NCBI RefSeq assembly: GCF_003308995.1
Contig: NZ_QFFJ01000001.1
Location: 620,001 to 684,000 of the forward strand
DNA length: 64,000 nt
From: Chitinophaga flava
GTDB taxonomy: Bacteria; Bacteroidota; Bacteroidia; Chitinophagales; Chitinophagaceae
Direction: 5' to 3'
A model generated the notes under the pieces. It saw only the letters and a program-made list of their open reading frames with translations, ran no database searches and had not been told where the DNA came from. The position numbers and the translations under genes were made by a program. Below are positions 1 to 8,649 of the stretch, in pieces; within the stretch, counting starts at the first letter, position 1, and the number at the start of each line of letters is the position of its first letter.

Positions 1-2
1 AC

Positions 3-1715
3 CAGTGGGGTTCTGCTGGTACAATCAACTACCTCAATGAAGCCAAAACCATGATCAATCAAGGGCTGAAAGCAAGTTATGTGACCAGCAGCAACCGCCT
101 CAACCTCGGCGACTGGGACACCAAGACCGCCCTCAACACACGCCCCTCCGACTGGATGATGGACCATATGCGGGCATTTTACCAGGAAACCAATGATGCC
201 ACCTGGAATAATGTCATCGATGCGCTTTACAACGTGTATACACAGTTTTCCGCCACCTACTCCCCCAGCACAGGACTTATCTCCGACTTTGTTGTGAAAA
301 ACCCGCCGGAACCAGCGCCACAGAACTTCCTCGACGAATATCCTCCCACCAATGAATACAATTACAACGCCTGCCGCGTACCACTTCGCATTGTAATGGA
401 CTACGCCATGTATGGCAATACCACCGCCCTCTCCCTCAGCAATAAAATGGTGAACTGGATCAAAACAAAAACCAGCGGTAATCCCGCCAATATCAAAGAT
501 GGTTATAAACTGAACGGTACCGCTTCCGGCACCGGCCAGGAAGCGGTGTTCATCGGACCTTTTGTGGCCGCCTCTGTAGTAAGCAGTAGCAACCAGGCCT
601 GGCTCAACAGCGGATGGAACTATCTCAAAACCGCTAAGAGCGGCTATTACAGCGATTCCTACAGTCTGTTATGCCAGCTCTTCATCTCCGGCAACTGGTG
701 GATACCCGGCAACAGCAGCCCTTCCAACGTACCGCCCAGCGTCAGCATCACCGCACCGACTAACAATAGCGCCTATACGTCGCCGGCTTCCCTGACCATT
801 AACGCTACCGCCACAGACAGCGATGGCTCCGTTACCAAAGTGGAATTCTTTAATGGCAGTACCAAACTGGGAGAAGCTACCAGCAGTCCCTACGCCTGGA
901 CCTGGAACAACATAGCAGCCGGCACTTACACGCTCACGGCCAAAGCCACTGACAACAGTAATGGCAGCAGCACTTCCGCACCTGTAACCATTACCGTCGG
1001 TTCTGCCCCGGGTTGCAATCCCGCCGAAGCCAGCGGCGATGATGGCAACGTAGCCGCCAACGCCATCGACAACGATCTCAACACCCGCTGGTCTGCCAGC
1101 GGCGACGGGCAATGGATACAGTTCTGCCTGGGCAGCTCCCAGTCTGTTAATGGAGTAGACATCGCCTTCTATAAAGGAGACTCCCGTAAAGCTAAGTTCG
1201 ATATACTTGTCAGCGCAGATGCAGCCAACTGGACAGCCGTAGCGTCCAATCTGCAGAGCAGCGGCAGCTCCCTTGCCCTCGAATCATTCTCCTTCACCGC
1301 TATAACGGCGAAGTATGTACGAATTCTGGGACATGGCAACAATCTCAACGCATGGAACAGTTATGCGGAAGTAAAAGTTAAAACGGTAGCAGCACTCGCA
1401 GGCAGCACCAGTGCTTCAATGGCCTTCACGCCAGTCAACGATGCGCCGCCAAAAGCCGGTAAACTGAGTATAGATGCTTTCCCCAACCCCTTCCGTGGAG
1501 ATTTGCGCATCACTTATACCCTGGAAAAAACCGGCATAGCCAACCTTACCGTTTATAATCTTGCCGGACAACCCGTGGCCGTACTCGCCAACGGACAGCT
1601 GTCTGCCGGTACCTATCAGGCTACCTTCCGCAGTGGCAACCATGCTTCCGGTATCTATATCATCAAACTGGCACAGGACGGTAATATCATCAGCAAACGG
1701 ATCGTGAAAGAATAA
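3..1715 (+). CDS. GH8 family hydrolase with Ig-like, F5/8C and T9SS sorting domains (5' partial)
   Basis: The frame is open to the left edge, so the gene starts outside the window. The visible N-terminal part (to about base 720) has the GH8 end pattern, with LGDWDTK, TRPSDWMMDH and NYNACRVPLRIVMDYAMYG, as in bacterial endoglucanases and chitosanases. It is followed by a bacterial Ig-like domain (bases about 730-1000), an F5/8 type C (discoidin-like) sugar-binding domain (about 1010-1390) and a type A type IX secretion C-terminal domain (about 1470-1715, starting at FPNPF). This predicts a secreted or surface-attached polysaccharide hydrolase. The GH8 catalytic acid lies upstream of the window, so the substrate (cellulose, chitosan, xylan or lichenan) cannot be judged. 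Confidence 0.85.
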   Translation, partial: QWGSAGTINYLNEAKTMINQGLKASYVTSSNRLNLGDWDTKTALNTRPSDWMMDHMRAFYQETNDATWNNVIDALYNVYTQFSATYSPSTGLISDFVVKNPPEPAPQNFLDEYPPTNEYNYNACRVPLRIVMDYAMYGNTTALSLSNKMVNWIKTKTSGNPANIKDGYKLNGTASGTGQEAVFIGPFVAASVVSSSNQAWLNSGWNYLKTAKSGYYSDSYSLLCQLFISGNWWIPGNSSPSNVPPSVSITAPTNNSAYTSPASLTINATATDSDGSVTKVEFFNGSTKLGEATSSPYAWTWNNIAAGTYTLTAKATDNSNGSSTSAPVTITVGSAPGCNPAEASGDDGNVAANAIDNDLNTRWSASGDGQWIQFCLGSSQSVNGVDIAFYKGDSRKAKFDILVSADAANWTAVASNLQSSGSSLALESFSFTAITAKYVRILGHGNNLNAWNSYAEVKVKTVAALAGSTSASMAFTPVNDAPPKAGKLSIDAFPNPFRGDLRITYTLEKTGIANLTVYNLAGQPVAVLANGQLSAGTYQATFRSGNHASGIYIIKLAQDGNIISKRIVKE

Positions 1716-1787
1716 AACAAATGATATAATTCGGATATCTTATTATTTGGATATTTCAATTGTAACAAGTAACATTTCTTCTACATA

Positions 1788-1816
1788 AACAACCCCGACC
1801 AGTGGCCGGGGTTGTT
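1788..1816 (+). terminator. Intrinsic terminator after the GH8 gene
   Basis: A perfect 10-bp stem (AACAACCCCG paired with CGGGGTTGTT) closes a 9-nt loop and is followed by a weak T/A tract. It sits about 70 bases after the GH8 stop. Confidence 0.75.
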
Positions 1817-1958
1817 TATTATCATTAAATTATATTACTGATATTACTATTTGACTTTATCTTTTTATTGACCGATATTTATAAATCCTTGAAAACATCA
1901 ACTGAGAAATTTTTTATAGAGAATTTTTCATTTGTAAACCTTAGTGAACCGTAACAAT

Positions 1959-2366
1959 ATGAAGCCACATACCGTTCTGCTGATTGACGATGATGCGGAT
2001 GACCGGATCTTCTTCAGCGAAGCCATAAAAAAAGTCTCGCCCGAAGTAGAGACTCATTATTGTGAAAGTGGCATGCAAGCCATTGACCTTCTCTCCCATA
2101 AAAAAATTGCCAGTCCTGACTATATCTTCCTGGACATGAATATGCCGATGATGAATGGCAAGGAATGTCTGCAGGAGCTCGGAAAGGTCATTCACAGAGG
2201 ACTTACAAAAATCATCATTCTCAGCACTTCTGATATGGTGGAAGATGTACAGGAATCCATGGCGCTGGGCGCAAGGTTATTCCTCACCAAACCAGATTCC
2301 TTTGATGCACTTTGCAAAATATTGAAAGATGTCCTCGAAGAAAAATGGCAGAAATGTTTCCGGTGA
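1959..2366 (+). CDS. Single-domain response regulator (CheY-like receiver)
   Basis: A receiver domain fills the protein: acidic pair in LLIDDDADD, phospho-acceptor Asp in FLDMNMP, Ser/Thr switch in ILSTS and Lys in FLTKPDS. There is no output domain, so it probably acts by protein contact or in a phosphorelay with a hybrid or multi-PAS kinase such as the one encoded at 2938-5592. The ATG at 1959 is chosen because the protein then starts directly before the first beta strand; a GTG at 1944 would add five residues. Its TGA directly abuts the stop codon of the convergent pyrophosphatase gene, leaving no room for a separate terminator. Confidence 0.88.
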   Translation: MKPHTVLLIDDDADDRIFFSEAIKKVSPEVETHYCESGMQAIDLLSHKKIASPDYIFLDMNMPMMNGKECLQELGKVIHRGLTKIIILSTSDMVEDVQESMALGARLFLTKPDSFDALCKILKDVLEEKWQKCFR

Positions 2367-2840
2367 TCAGACAAATTTTATCTGTTCGTAAGCCGGCGCC
2401 GCATCCAGATAACCCATGGGCCTGAATTGTTTACCCTCCAGCTGATGGTAGGCCATTAAAAAAACTTCCAGCTCCCGTATCAGTTTATCGGGCATCACAT
2501 CAACCTCCTTGTATACAGTAGAAACAAATGGCACCGCAATATAGCGGTCGTTCCGGATCTGTGTGCCGTCGGCCTCCCGTTGTATACCCTTGATGGCTCC
2601 TATCAACCGGCATTTGAGCATACAGCCGCTGAACGTTTTAAACTCCGATAGTACCAATATATCCAGCGGGCACCCATCTTCTCCCCTGGTACCGGGAATA
2701 AATCCGAAGTCAAAGGGAAACACCATCCCGGCGGGTAATGCCTTACTCAATACAAAAAAACGGGACACCGGGTCAAAATCAAATTTCTCACTGCTTCCTC
2801 TTGGTGTTTCAATCACCACCTGCAGCTCTTTTATAATCAT
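2367..2840 (-). CDS. ppa: Family I inorganic pyrophosphatase-like protein with altered metal signature
   Basis: Family I inorganic pyrophosphatases hydrolyse PPi in the cytoplasm. The 157-residue protein has the fold markers VIETPRGSSEKF, PFDFGFIPGT and RNDRYIAVP. The family signature D-x-D-P-x-D reads DGCPLD: residue 57, where the second metal-binding Asp is expected (Asp67 of the E. coli enzyme), is Cys encoded by TGC. The flanking Asp55 and Asp60 are kept. Start at 2840 is chosen because MIIKELQVV matches the family N-terminus; upstream in-frame codons encode a hydrophobic stretch that is probably not translated. Activity may be reduced or metal-altered. Confidence 0.85.
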   Translation of the reverse strand: MIIKELQVVIETPRGSSEKFDFDPVSRFFVLSKALPAGMVFPFDFGFIPGTRGEDGCPLDILVLSEFKTFSGCMLKCRLIGAIKGIQREADGTQIRNDRYIAVPFVSTVYKEVDVMPDKLIRELEVFLMAYHQLEGKQFRPMGYLDAAPAYEQIKFV

Positions 2841-2937
2841 GAATACGCGCTTAAACTTGGTCAACAATAAAAGAGATAAATAGCATACAACTGCACCACT
2901 CAAAAAAAATACCAATCCGTCGATACAGGAAGATTAT

Positions 2938-5592
2938 TTACATGACAGGTAAAACAACGTTAAAAACGGCGCCCTCGCCCGGCTGGCCCACCGCGCGGAT
3001 ACAGCCCTTATGGTTAGTAGCAATTTTATTACATAATGCCAGCCCTATACCAGTGCCTTCATAGGCAGTACGGTTGTTGAGCCGTTGAAAAATCTGAAAG
3101 ATCTTGTCTTCATACACCTGGTTAAAACCGATACCATTGTCACTCACGGTAATCTCGTAATAACTGCGGCCGCGGTCCAGTTCAGGATAATCCTTCAATG
3201 CATGTTCCGGCAGTACCCTTGAGCTGATGCGGATTTCCGGTGTTCTGTCTTCCGCAGTAAACTTCAGGGCATTGCCCAGCAGGTTATACAGCAGCTGGTT
3301 CATCTGCAAAGGGACCGCTTGTATGGCCGGCAGGGCATCAATGGTGACAAGCGCTTTTTTCTGACTGATGGTCACTTCAAAATCATTCAGCACATGTGCC
3401 ATCACCTCGTTGAGATCTGTCTGCACAAATATATCTTCGGTGCGATTCAGGCGCGAGAAGTTCAGCAGGTCATGAATCAACTGCGACATCCGGCGGGCAC
3501 TGATCATCATCTTTTCGACATACATTCTGGAAGTCGCGTCCAGCGCCGGCCCAACAGCCTCACACAACAAACCGGCGAAGGTATGGATTTTACGCAGCGG
3601 TTCCTGAAGATCGTGGCTGGTCACAAATGCAAACTGCTCCAGCTCCTTGTTGGACTTCTCCAGGTAGAAGTTGGCTTCGGTGAGTTCGCGGGTACGTTGT
3701 GCCACGATGGCTTCCATTTCCATGGCCACCTGCATATAACGGGCCTCGCTTTCCTGCAGAGCGGAGAACAGTTTTTTCTGTTCAGATATGTCCCTTGCTA
3801 TTTTGGACACTCCGATAAAACGGCCATGTGCATCTTTCAACGGGGAGATGGTCAGGGAGATATCGATGAGCCGCCCGTCTTTGGTTACCCGCTGGGTTTC
3901 GAAGTGATCAATAGAGACGCCTTTGCTCAGTCTGTCCATGATCTCTTTTTCTTCTGCTGTGCGGTCGGGTGGTATCAGTATAAGGATGGGTTTTCCGGTC
4001 ACTTCCTCGCTGGTGTAACCGAAAAGTTTTTCTGCTGCCGGGTTCCAGCTGGAGATGATACCTTCCGGTGTTTTGCTGATAATAGCATCATCGGTGGATT
4101 CCACGATAGCTGCCAGTCTGCCCATATGTGCCTGGGCCATTTTCAGTTCTGTAATATCTATCAGCATATTAACGGCGCCGGCTACACGCCCTTCTTCGTC
4201 GAAGATAGGATCTGGGTAGGGCTGCACATTCCGTCGGGTTCCGTCGGGTCTCTCCACTACTATCTCTACGTCTCTTACCGCTACTCCCTGTTGCAACGCC
4301 CGGGCCATCGGGCAGGTATCGAGTGGCAGTGGTGTGATGCCATCCGGTTCAAATATTTTCCAGGAGCCACACCACATATCGTAGCCTATCACTGGCTCTC
4401 GTCCCCACAACGCAGCGGCAGCCTGGTTGAACCACAGGATACGACCGGCTTTGTCGCAGGTATAGAGGGCTGCCGGCAGTCCTTGCAACAAATGATGATA
4501 CCGGCTGTTGGCCACTTCCACAATATCATCCACGCCTTTTAGTAACATAATGGCTGCTGGCGCCTGACGGAACAGATCCCCTAACTGATGGGCCACATAG
4601 GTCCGGGCACTGGTAATGGTAGCCGTCAGCTGATCACTCACCTGCCGGAGAAAAGCCAGGTAGGCGTCATCCGGCTGACGATAAGGGTTGATTCCTGCTA
4701 TCAGTACGCCATAAAGTGTATTTGTAAAATGATGTATCACCGGTATCAGCACTGCCTGGTCCGGTAGCTGCTCCCATGCTCCTGCTGGAAGCTGCCATGG
4801 CTTCTCCCGCAGCTGATGTACTTTTACTATCTGATGGGATCGTAACACCTCTGTAACAGGCCAATAAAAATTCTCATCTGTCAAGGCTACAGCACCGGGG
4901 AAAGCGGCTTCCGGCAGGTCATCTGCCGTATAACCCTTCAGGTGAGTATCGTGATCTGTCTCATAAAAAACAGCAAAAGGAAAATCGTGGCGGTTTTCAC
5001 GCAGGGCCAGCAAACTATTCATGTATACGTCCTGTATCCGCCGGCTGTTGAGATTAAACGTTGTCAGGTCCTGCAGGGTCTTCATCTGACGGGCCTGCAC
5101 TACATGATCAGTTTCATCAGAGACCGTACACAAGATACCTTCCGGCACACCATTGCTGCCGGGAATAGGACTCAGCGAGAAAGTATAATAGCTTTCCTGT
5201 AAATGACCATTACGTTCTGTGAAAAACAGCAATGCTTCGTTACAGGTACCCACATTGTTTTGAAGGGCTTGTTCTGCCTGGGTGCCTATCCGCTCCCAAA
5301 GGGTTTTCCAGACAGTCCTGAAGGGCTGTCCGAGGCCAGCAGGATGTTTGCAGCCAGCCAGTATCCGGCCGGCATCATTATAAAAACTGATAAGGTCCGG
5401 TCCCCACCAAACAAACATCGGCAGACCGGATGTCAGGATAATCCTGATACAGGTTTTTAAGGGCTGCGGCCATTGGTCCACAGCGCCCAGCACAGTATTT
5501 TCCCAGGGATAGTGGCGTATTAGTTCACCCGTTTCACCACCGCCAGCCAGAAAATGATACTTACCAGAAGTAACTGTATCCATGGTTCCCAT
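2938..5592 (-). CDS. Multi-PAS/GAF sensor histidine kinase
   Basis: An 884-residue cytosolic-type sensor kinase without membrane segments. It shows an N-terminal PAS-like domain (about 20-150), a GAF-like region (about 170-330), a PAS remnant (about 340-365), a PAS domain opening with GLPAALYTCDKAGRI (about 365-485), another PAS with PAC (about 490-615), a coiled coil, HisKA with the phospho-acceptor His in SHDLQEP (about 660) and an HATPase domain with DNGIGF and GTGIGLAL. It autophosphorylates and passes phosphate to a separate regulator, since no receiver is attached; the stand-alone receiver at 1959-2366 is a neighbouring candidate. Near residue 365 one PAS breaks off after EVANSRY and the next begins at once, which looks like an in-frame deletion. 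Confidence 0.88.
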   Translation of the reverse strand: MGTMDTVTSGKYHFLAGGGETGELIRHYPWENTVLGAVDQWPQPLKTCIRIILTSGLPMFVWWGPDLISFYNDAGRILAGCKHPAGLGQPFRTVWKTLWERIGTQAEQALQNNVGTCNEALLFFTERNGHLQESYYTFSLSPIPGSNGVPEGILCTVSDETDHVVQARQMKTLQDLTTFNLNSRRIQDVYMNSLLALRENRHDFPFAVFYETDHDTHLKGYTADDLPEAAFPGAVALTDENFYWPVTEVLRSHQIVKVHQLREKPWQLPAGAWEQLPDQAVLIPVIHHFTNTLYGVLIAGINPYRQPDDAYLAFLRQVSDQLTATITSARTYVAHQLGDLFRQAPAAIMLLKGVDDIVEVANSRYHHLLQGLPAALYTCDKAGRILWFNQAAAALWGREPVIGYDMWCGSWKIFEPDGITPLPLDTCPMARALQQGVAVRDVEIVVERPDGTRRNVQPYPDPIFDEEGRVAGAVNMLIDITELKMAQAHMGRLAAIVESTDDAIISKTPEGIISSWNPAAEKLFGYTSEEVTGKPILILIPPDRTAEEKEIMDRLSKGVSIDHFETQRVTKDGRLIDISLTISPLKDAHGRFIGVSKIARDISEQKKLFSALQESEARYMQVAMEMEAIVAQRTRELTEANFYLEKSNKELEQFAFVTSHDLQEPLRKIHTFAGLLCEAVGPALDATSRMYVEKMMISARRMSQLIHDLLNFSRLNRTEDIFVQTDLNEVMAHVLNDFEVTISQKKALVTIDALPAIQAVPLQMNQLLYNLLGNALKFTAEDRTPEIRISSRVLPEHALKDYPELDRGRSYYEITVSDNGIGFNQVYEDKIFQIFQRLNNRTAYEGTGIGLALCNKIATNHKGCIRAVGQPGEGAVFNVVLPVM

Positions 5593-5665
5593 CTAAACTG
5601 TTTTAGGGGTTAAATCAGCTATAAATATAATGATTTAAACACTCAGCTAAGGGAAGAGTGGTATA

Positions 5666-6880
5666 TCAGGCCACCACAGGTTTCTTAAATGGGAGACGCC
5701 ATAACGCTAATGCACAGCCCAAACATAACACCACCATCACTATCCATAATACCACGAAGCCCCAGCGTTCAATGATGAGTGCGCCACCACCCGGGCCTAC
5801 CACCTGGGCAACAGACCAGGTAAGGGCGTAGGCGGCTGCATAACGTCCTCTGTTGGTATCATTCGAACGCCCCATGATGACCGCATTTACAAAGGGGAAG
5901 ACCATCATTTCACCTACGGTCATAAATATAACAGCCATCAAAGCTGTCGTGATGGGCACATGGCCCGGGAACAACAGGAACAAATAACCCAGTGCTGTCA
6001 CGATCACTCCGCCAACGATGTAATACATGGCCGATTTACGGCTTTCCCAGCGCCTTACCAGTACCATTTCAAATAAGGCGATAATCACCCCATTGATACC
6101 CAGCAACAGGCCAATCGCAAATTCGTCGATATGCCAGTCTGTTTTCCAGTAAATAGGGACCAGTCTGAATATTAAACTGAAAGAAGTTGTGTACAAAGTA
6201 ATCCATACCAGGAAACGGAACAGGAAAACATCTTTCCAGATCGGCAGGTCACGGGGAGCAGCGGAAGCCACCGCCTTCGTACGGGGATGACCACCATCAG
6301 CCGGCAACAGTACTGTGATCAACAGTCCCACCAGTATGTATACACAGCCTTCCACCCAAAACAACAGGTGATAGTTGATGGCTGCCAGTATCCCACCAAG
6401 AGAGCTGCCCAGCGCCCAACCCAGGTTCATGGCAAAGCGGTTGAGAGAATAGGAACGGGTAAGATTTTCAGGTTTGGAATAAGCCGCGATAGCAGCCCCA
6501 TTGGCCGGCCGGAAAGCTTCTGCTACAAAACTCAGGACTACTGTCATCACGCACAATACCGCAAAATGGTCAATATAACCAAAGGCGATAAACAGCGCCC
6601 CGCCTGTAATGGAAGTAAAAATCTGGACAGAACGGAATCCCAGCTTGTCAATAAAATAACCTCCTGCCAGGGAGCCCATTACCGCTCCTATGCCAAAGAG
6701 CGTGATGATCACGCCTGCATCCGCAATGGTCCAGTGTTTATTTTGGGTGAGGTACATGCTGAGGAAAGGCACCACCATCGTTCCGGTACGGTTAATTAAT
6801 ATCACTAGGCTCAGCAACCAGGTTTCCTTACTAAGGCCGCTGAAAGAAGACCGATAGGTCTGGGCTATCTTTGCTAACAT
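5666..6880 (-). CDS. MFS transporter
   Basis: A 404-residue protein with about 12 hydrophobic segments and a major facilitator loop 2-3 motif (GGYFIDKLGFR), consistent with a proton-driven drug or small-molecule exporter of the inner membrane. The N-terminal half carries NRTGTMVVPFLSMYLTQ, a pattern of YdeR/MdtH-like drug:H+ antiporters. It is divergent from the sensor kinase at 7043, with which it shares a 160-bp intergenic region. Substrate cannot be called from sequence. Confidence 0.85.
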   Translation of the reverse strand: MLAKIAQTYRSSFSGLSKETWLLSLVILINRTGTMVVPFLSMYLTQNKHWTIADAGVIITLFGIGAVMGSLAGGYFIDKLGFRSVQIFTSITGGALFIAFGYIDHFAVLCVMTVVLSFVAEAFRPANGAAIAAYSKPENLTRSYSLNRFAMNLGWALGSSLGGILAAINYHLLFWVEGCVYILVGLLITVLLPADGGHPRTKAVASAAPRDLPIWKDVFLFRFLVWITLYTTSFSLIFRLVPIYWKTDWHIDEFAIGLLLGINGVIIALFEMVLVRRWESRKSAMYYIVGGVIVTALGYLFLLFPGHVPITTALMAVIFMTVGEMMVFPFVNAVIMGRSNDTNRGRYAAAYALTWSVAQVVGPGGGALIIERWGFVVLWIVMVVLCLGCALALWRLPFKKPVVA

Positions 6881-6969
6881 TATCCTATTTCGTTGTTCGT
6901 CGTGCTTTTCAAAAAAATGTGGTACGCTTTTTAGTATGTAAATTTCACACTAAGCCGCTAGTTTTGATT

Positions 6970-7003
6970 AGTCCAGTTTCGAAAATTCAGGTAGACCAGT
7001 TTC
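6970..7003 (+). repeat. Direct repeat AGnCCAGTTTC x2, 23 bp apart
   Basis: AGTCCAGTTTC (6970-6980) and AGACCAGTTTC (6993-7003) are identical at 10 of 11 positions. Their 23-bp spacing is about two helical turns. They end 16 bp before the -7 box at 7020, a position suited to a dimeric activator of the downstream kinase gene. This is inference from placement. Confidence 0.45.
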
Positions 7004-7019
7004 TAACCTGCCAATTATT

Positions 7020-7028
7020 TAGCTTTGC
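7020..7028 (+). promoter_or_regulatory. Bacteroidota -7 promoter box for the 7043 kinase
   Basis: TAGCTTTGC matches the Bacteroidota sigma-ABfr -7 consensus TAnnTTTG. Transcription would start about 5-7 bases downstream, past the ATG at 7031, which favours the ATG at 7043. No clear -33 TTG was seen. Confidence 0.5.
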
Positions 7029-7042
7029 ACATGCCACATTCT

Positions 7043-8338
7043 ATGATAAGTGATTACAGTAAAAGACTGCAAGCAAGAATCCTGTACCTGGTGGGCCCGC
7101 CCGAAGAAGTAACCCTGGAAAACCGCATATTCAACTCCATGTGCCTGATAGCCATACTAGTGAGTGCTGTACAGATTCCTTTTAATTATTTCACGGGACT
7201 TAAAATGACCGGCCTGCTGTTTGGCGTACTGCTCCTGGCGCTAGCGGTATTGTATTATCTCTCCCGCTTCAAAAACAGGGCATCACTCAGTATAGCCATC
7301 TCCGTGATAACAGTCAACCTGTTGTTTGGTATGGTGTATTTTGTCAGCTCCGGTATCTCCGGTGCCAGCCTGATGACTTTCACGCTGACCTTTTTTCTGG
7401 TGATGATTGTATCCCCGCGCGGGCAATACATTTGGTGGCTGGGCTTCAACCTCCTGCTGGTGGCTGCATTGGTGCTGACGGAATATTATTACCCGGAGCT
7501 GGTGCCCAACATGTACCCTGACCGTCAGTCGAAGATGGTAGACCTCTCCGCCACCTACCTCACCAGTGTGCTGGTGATATTCTTTGGTACCCTGTACCTT
7601 AAAAACGCCTACAACCGCGAAAAGCAACAGGGAGAGGAAAAAACCAGGGTACTGGAAGTAATGAATACCGAAAAAAACAAACTGTTCTCCATCATTTCCC
7701 ACGACCTGCGCAGCCCGATGGCCTCCATACAATCTTATCTTGAACTAATGAAAGATATACAGCTGCCGGCTGAACAGAAATTACAACTGGAAGCCGAACT
7801 GCTGCAGATGGTGAACAATACCCAGGACATGCTCTACAACATGTTGTTATGGTCTAAAACACAGTTGCAGGGCCTTACTGTACATCTCTCCCCGGTGAAT
7901 GTATATCATGCCGTGATGCCCGTCCTCGAGATTAACACCTCGCTGATCACCAACAAAGGCTTACATCTGGAAACACGTATAGACCAGACGCTGATGGCCA
8001 TGGCCGATCTTAACATGCTGCAGCTGATCATCCGCAACCTGATAGGCAACTCCATTAAATTCACGGCACCCGGTGGGCATATCTTCATAGAAGCCTCCAG
8101 GCAAGGGAAAGAATGCCTCATCACCATCCGTGATACCGGCACCGGTATTGATGCGAAAAGAGCACATGAAATATTTTCACTCAAAGCACGGTCTACTTTC
8201 GGCACCAGCAACGAAAAAGGAATAGGGCTGGGCCTTTATCTCTGTAAAGAATATACCGCCGCACAGCATGGCCGTATATGGTTTGAAAACAATGCCGACC
8301 AGGGTTGTTCCTTTTATCTGGTGTTTCCTTTGGCATGA
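7043..8338 (+). CDS. Membrane-bound sensor histidine kinase
   Basis: The N-terminal half carries about six hydrophobic segments (roughly residues 30-180), with no recognisable periplasmic sensor, as in 7TM/MASE-like input modules. A short coiled coil leads to HisKA with the phospho-acceptor His in IISHDLRSPMAS and an HATPase domain with IRNLIGNSIKF (N box), DTGTGI and GIGLGLYL. There is no receiver domain, so it needs a separate regulator. The start is ambiguous: ATG at 7031 lies between the -7 box and the expected transcription start, so ATG at 7043 is preferred. Divergent from the MFS gene. Confidence 0.85.
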   Translation: MISDYSKRLQARILYLVGPPEEVTLENRIFNSMCLIAILVSAVQIPFNYFTGLKMTGLLFGVLLLALAVLYYLSRFKNRASLSIAISVITVNLLFGMVYFVSSGISGASLMTFTLTFFLVMIVSPRGQYIWWLGFNLLLVAALVLTEYYYPELVPNMYPDRQSKMVDLSATYLTSVLVIFFGTLYLKNAYNREKQQGEEKTRVLEVMNTEKNKLFSIISHDLRSPMASIQSYLELMKDIQLPAEQKLQLEAELLQMVNNTQDMLYNMLLWSKTQLQGLTVHLSPVNVYHAVMPVLEINTSLITNKGLHLETRIDQTLMAMADLNMLQLIIRNLIGNSIKFTAPGGHIFIEASRQGKECLITIRDTGTGIDAKRAHEIFSLKARSTFGTSNEKGIGLGLYLCKEYTAAQHGRIWFENNADQGCSFYLVFPLA

Positions 8339-8360
8339 ATTTAAAAAATAGTATCTTTGC
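8330..8360 (+). promoter_or_regulatory. Promoter for the ABC-F gene
   Basis: TTG at 8330-8332 and TATCTTTGC at 8352-8360 are separated by 19 bases. This is a good match to the Bacteroidota TTG-N19-TAnnTTTG promoter. It overlaps the 3' end of the kinase gene and predicts a leader of about 220 nt before the ABC-F start. Confidence 0.6.
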
Positions 8361-8365
8361 CCTCA

Positions 8366-8587
8366 CCATGTGATCTAATCCACCCACATATTAAACCTGT
8401 TCCGCTCCGGAACCTTGCTTTCAGCAAGCACTTCATCATATTTATTATTTATCAAACCCGTCTTCTGGCAAGGCCAGCAACGATTTTTTCATCTTAATAT
8501 TTAAACCAATGAGACTAGCAGTCATTATTTCCACCCGCAAACATCAACCTATGTTGAACATTACTCAGACCAGAAAACAACTTTATC
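8366..8587 (+). promoter_or_regulatory. Structured 5' leader of the ABC-F gene
   Basis: The predicted leader begins with a start-stop mini-ORF (ATGTGA at 8371-8376). Small hairpins follow: GTTCC-GCTCC-GGAAC, then CTTGCT-TTC-AGCAAG. A third stem, CTGGC-AAG-GCCAG, is followed six bases later by a six-T run, which resembles a weak attenuator. A 46-codon upstream ORF then runs into the ABC-F gene. ABC-F resistance genes in other bacteria are often controlled by such leaders; regulation here is inferred. Confidence 0.4.
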
Positions 8588-8649
8588 ATGCTATTGACTG
8601 CACAACATATCCACTTTCAACTGCCGCCAAACCGGATCCTATTCGATGA
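8509..8649 (+). CDS. Possible leader peptide overlapping the ABC-F start
   Basis: An ATG-initiated 46-codon ORF begins MRLAVIISTRKHQ and ends 62 bases inside the ABC-F gene in a different frame (TGA at 8647). Its position between the hairpins and the ABC-F start, the overlap, and the arginine/lysine near the start make a regulatory leader peptide possible. It has no recognisable domain. It could equally be a chance ORF; confidence is low. Confidence 0.25.
   Translation: MRLAVIISTRKHQPMLNITQTRKQLYHAIDCTTYPLSTAAKPDPIR

Noticed and set aside
2841..2915. Hydrophobic N-terminal extension of the pyrophosphatase
   Set aside because: Family members are cytosolic and begin near residue 26 of this frame; there is no other sign of export.
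3319..4542. 407-codon ORF on the + strand
   Set aside because: It lies wholly antisense to the multi-PAS histidine kinase, whose domains are clear; its own translation is Cys/His-rich without a family.
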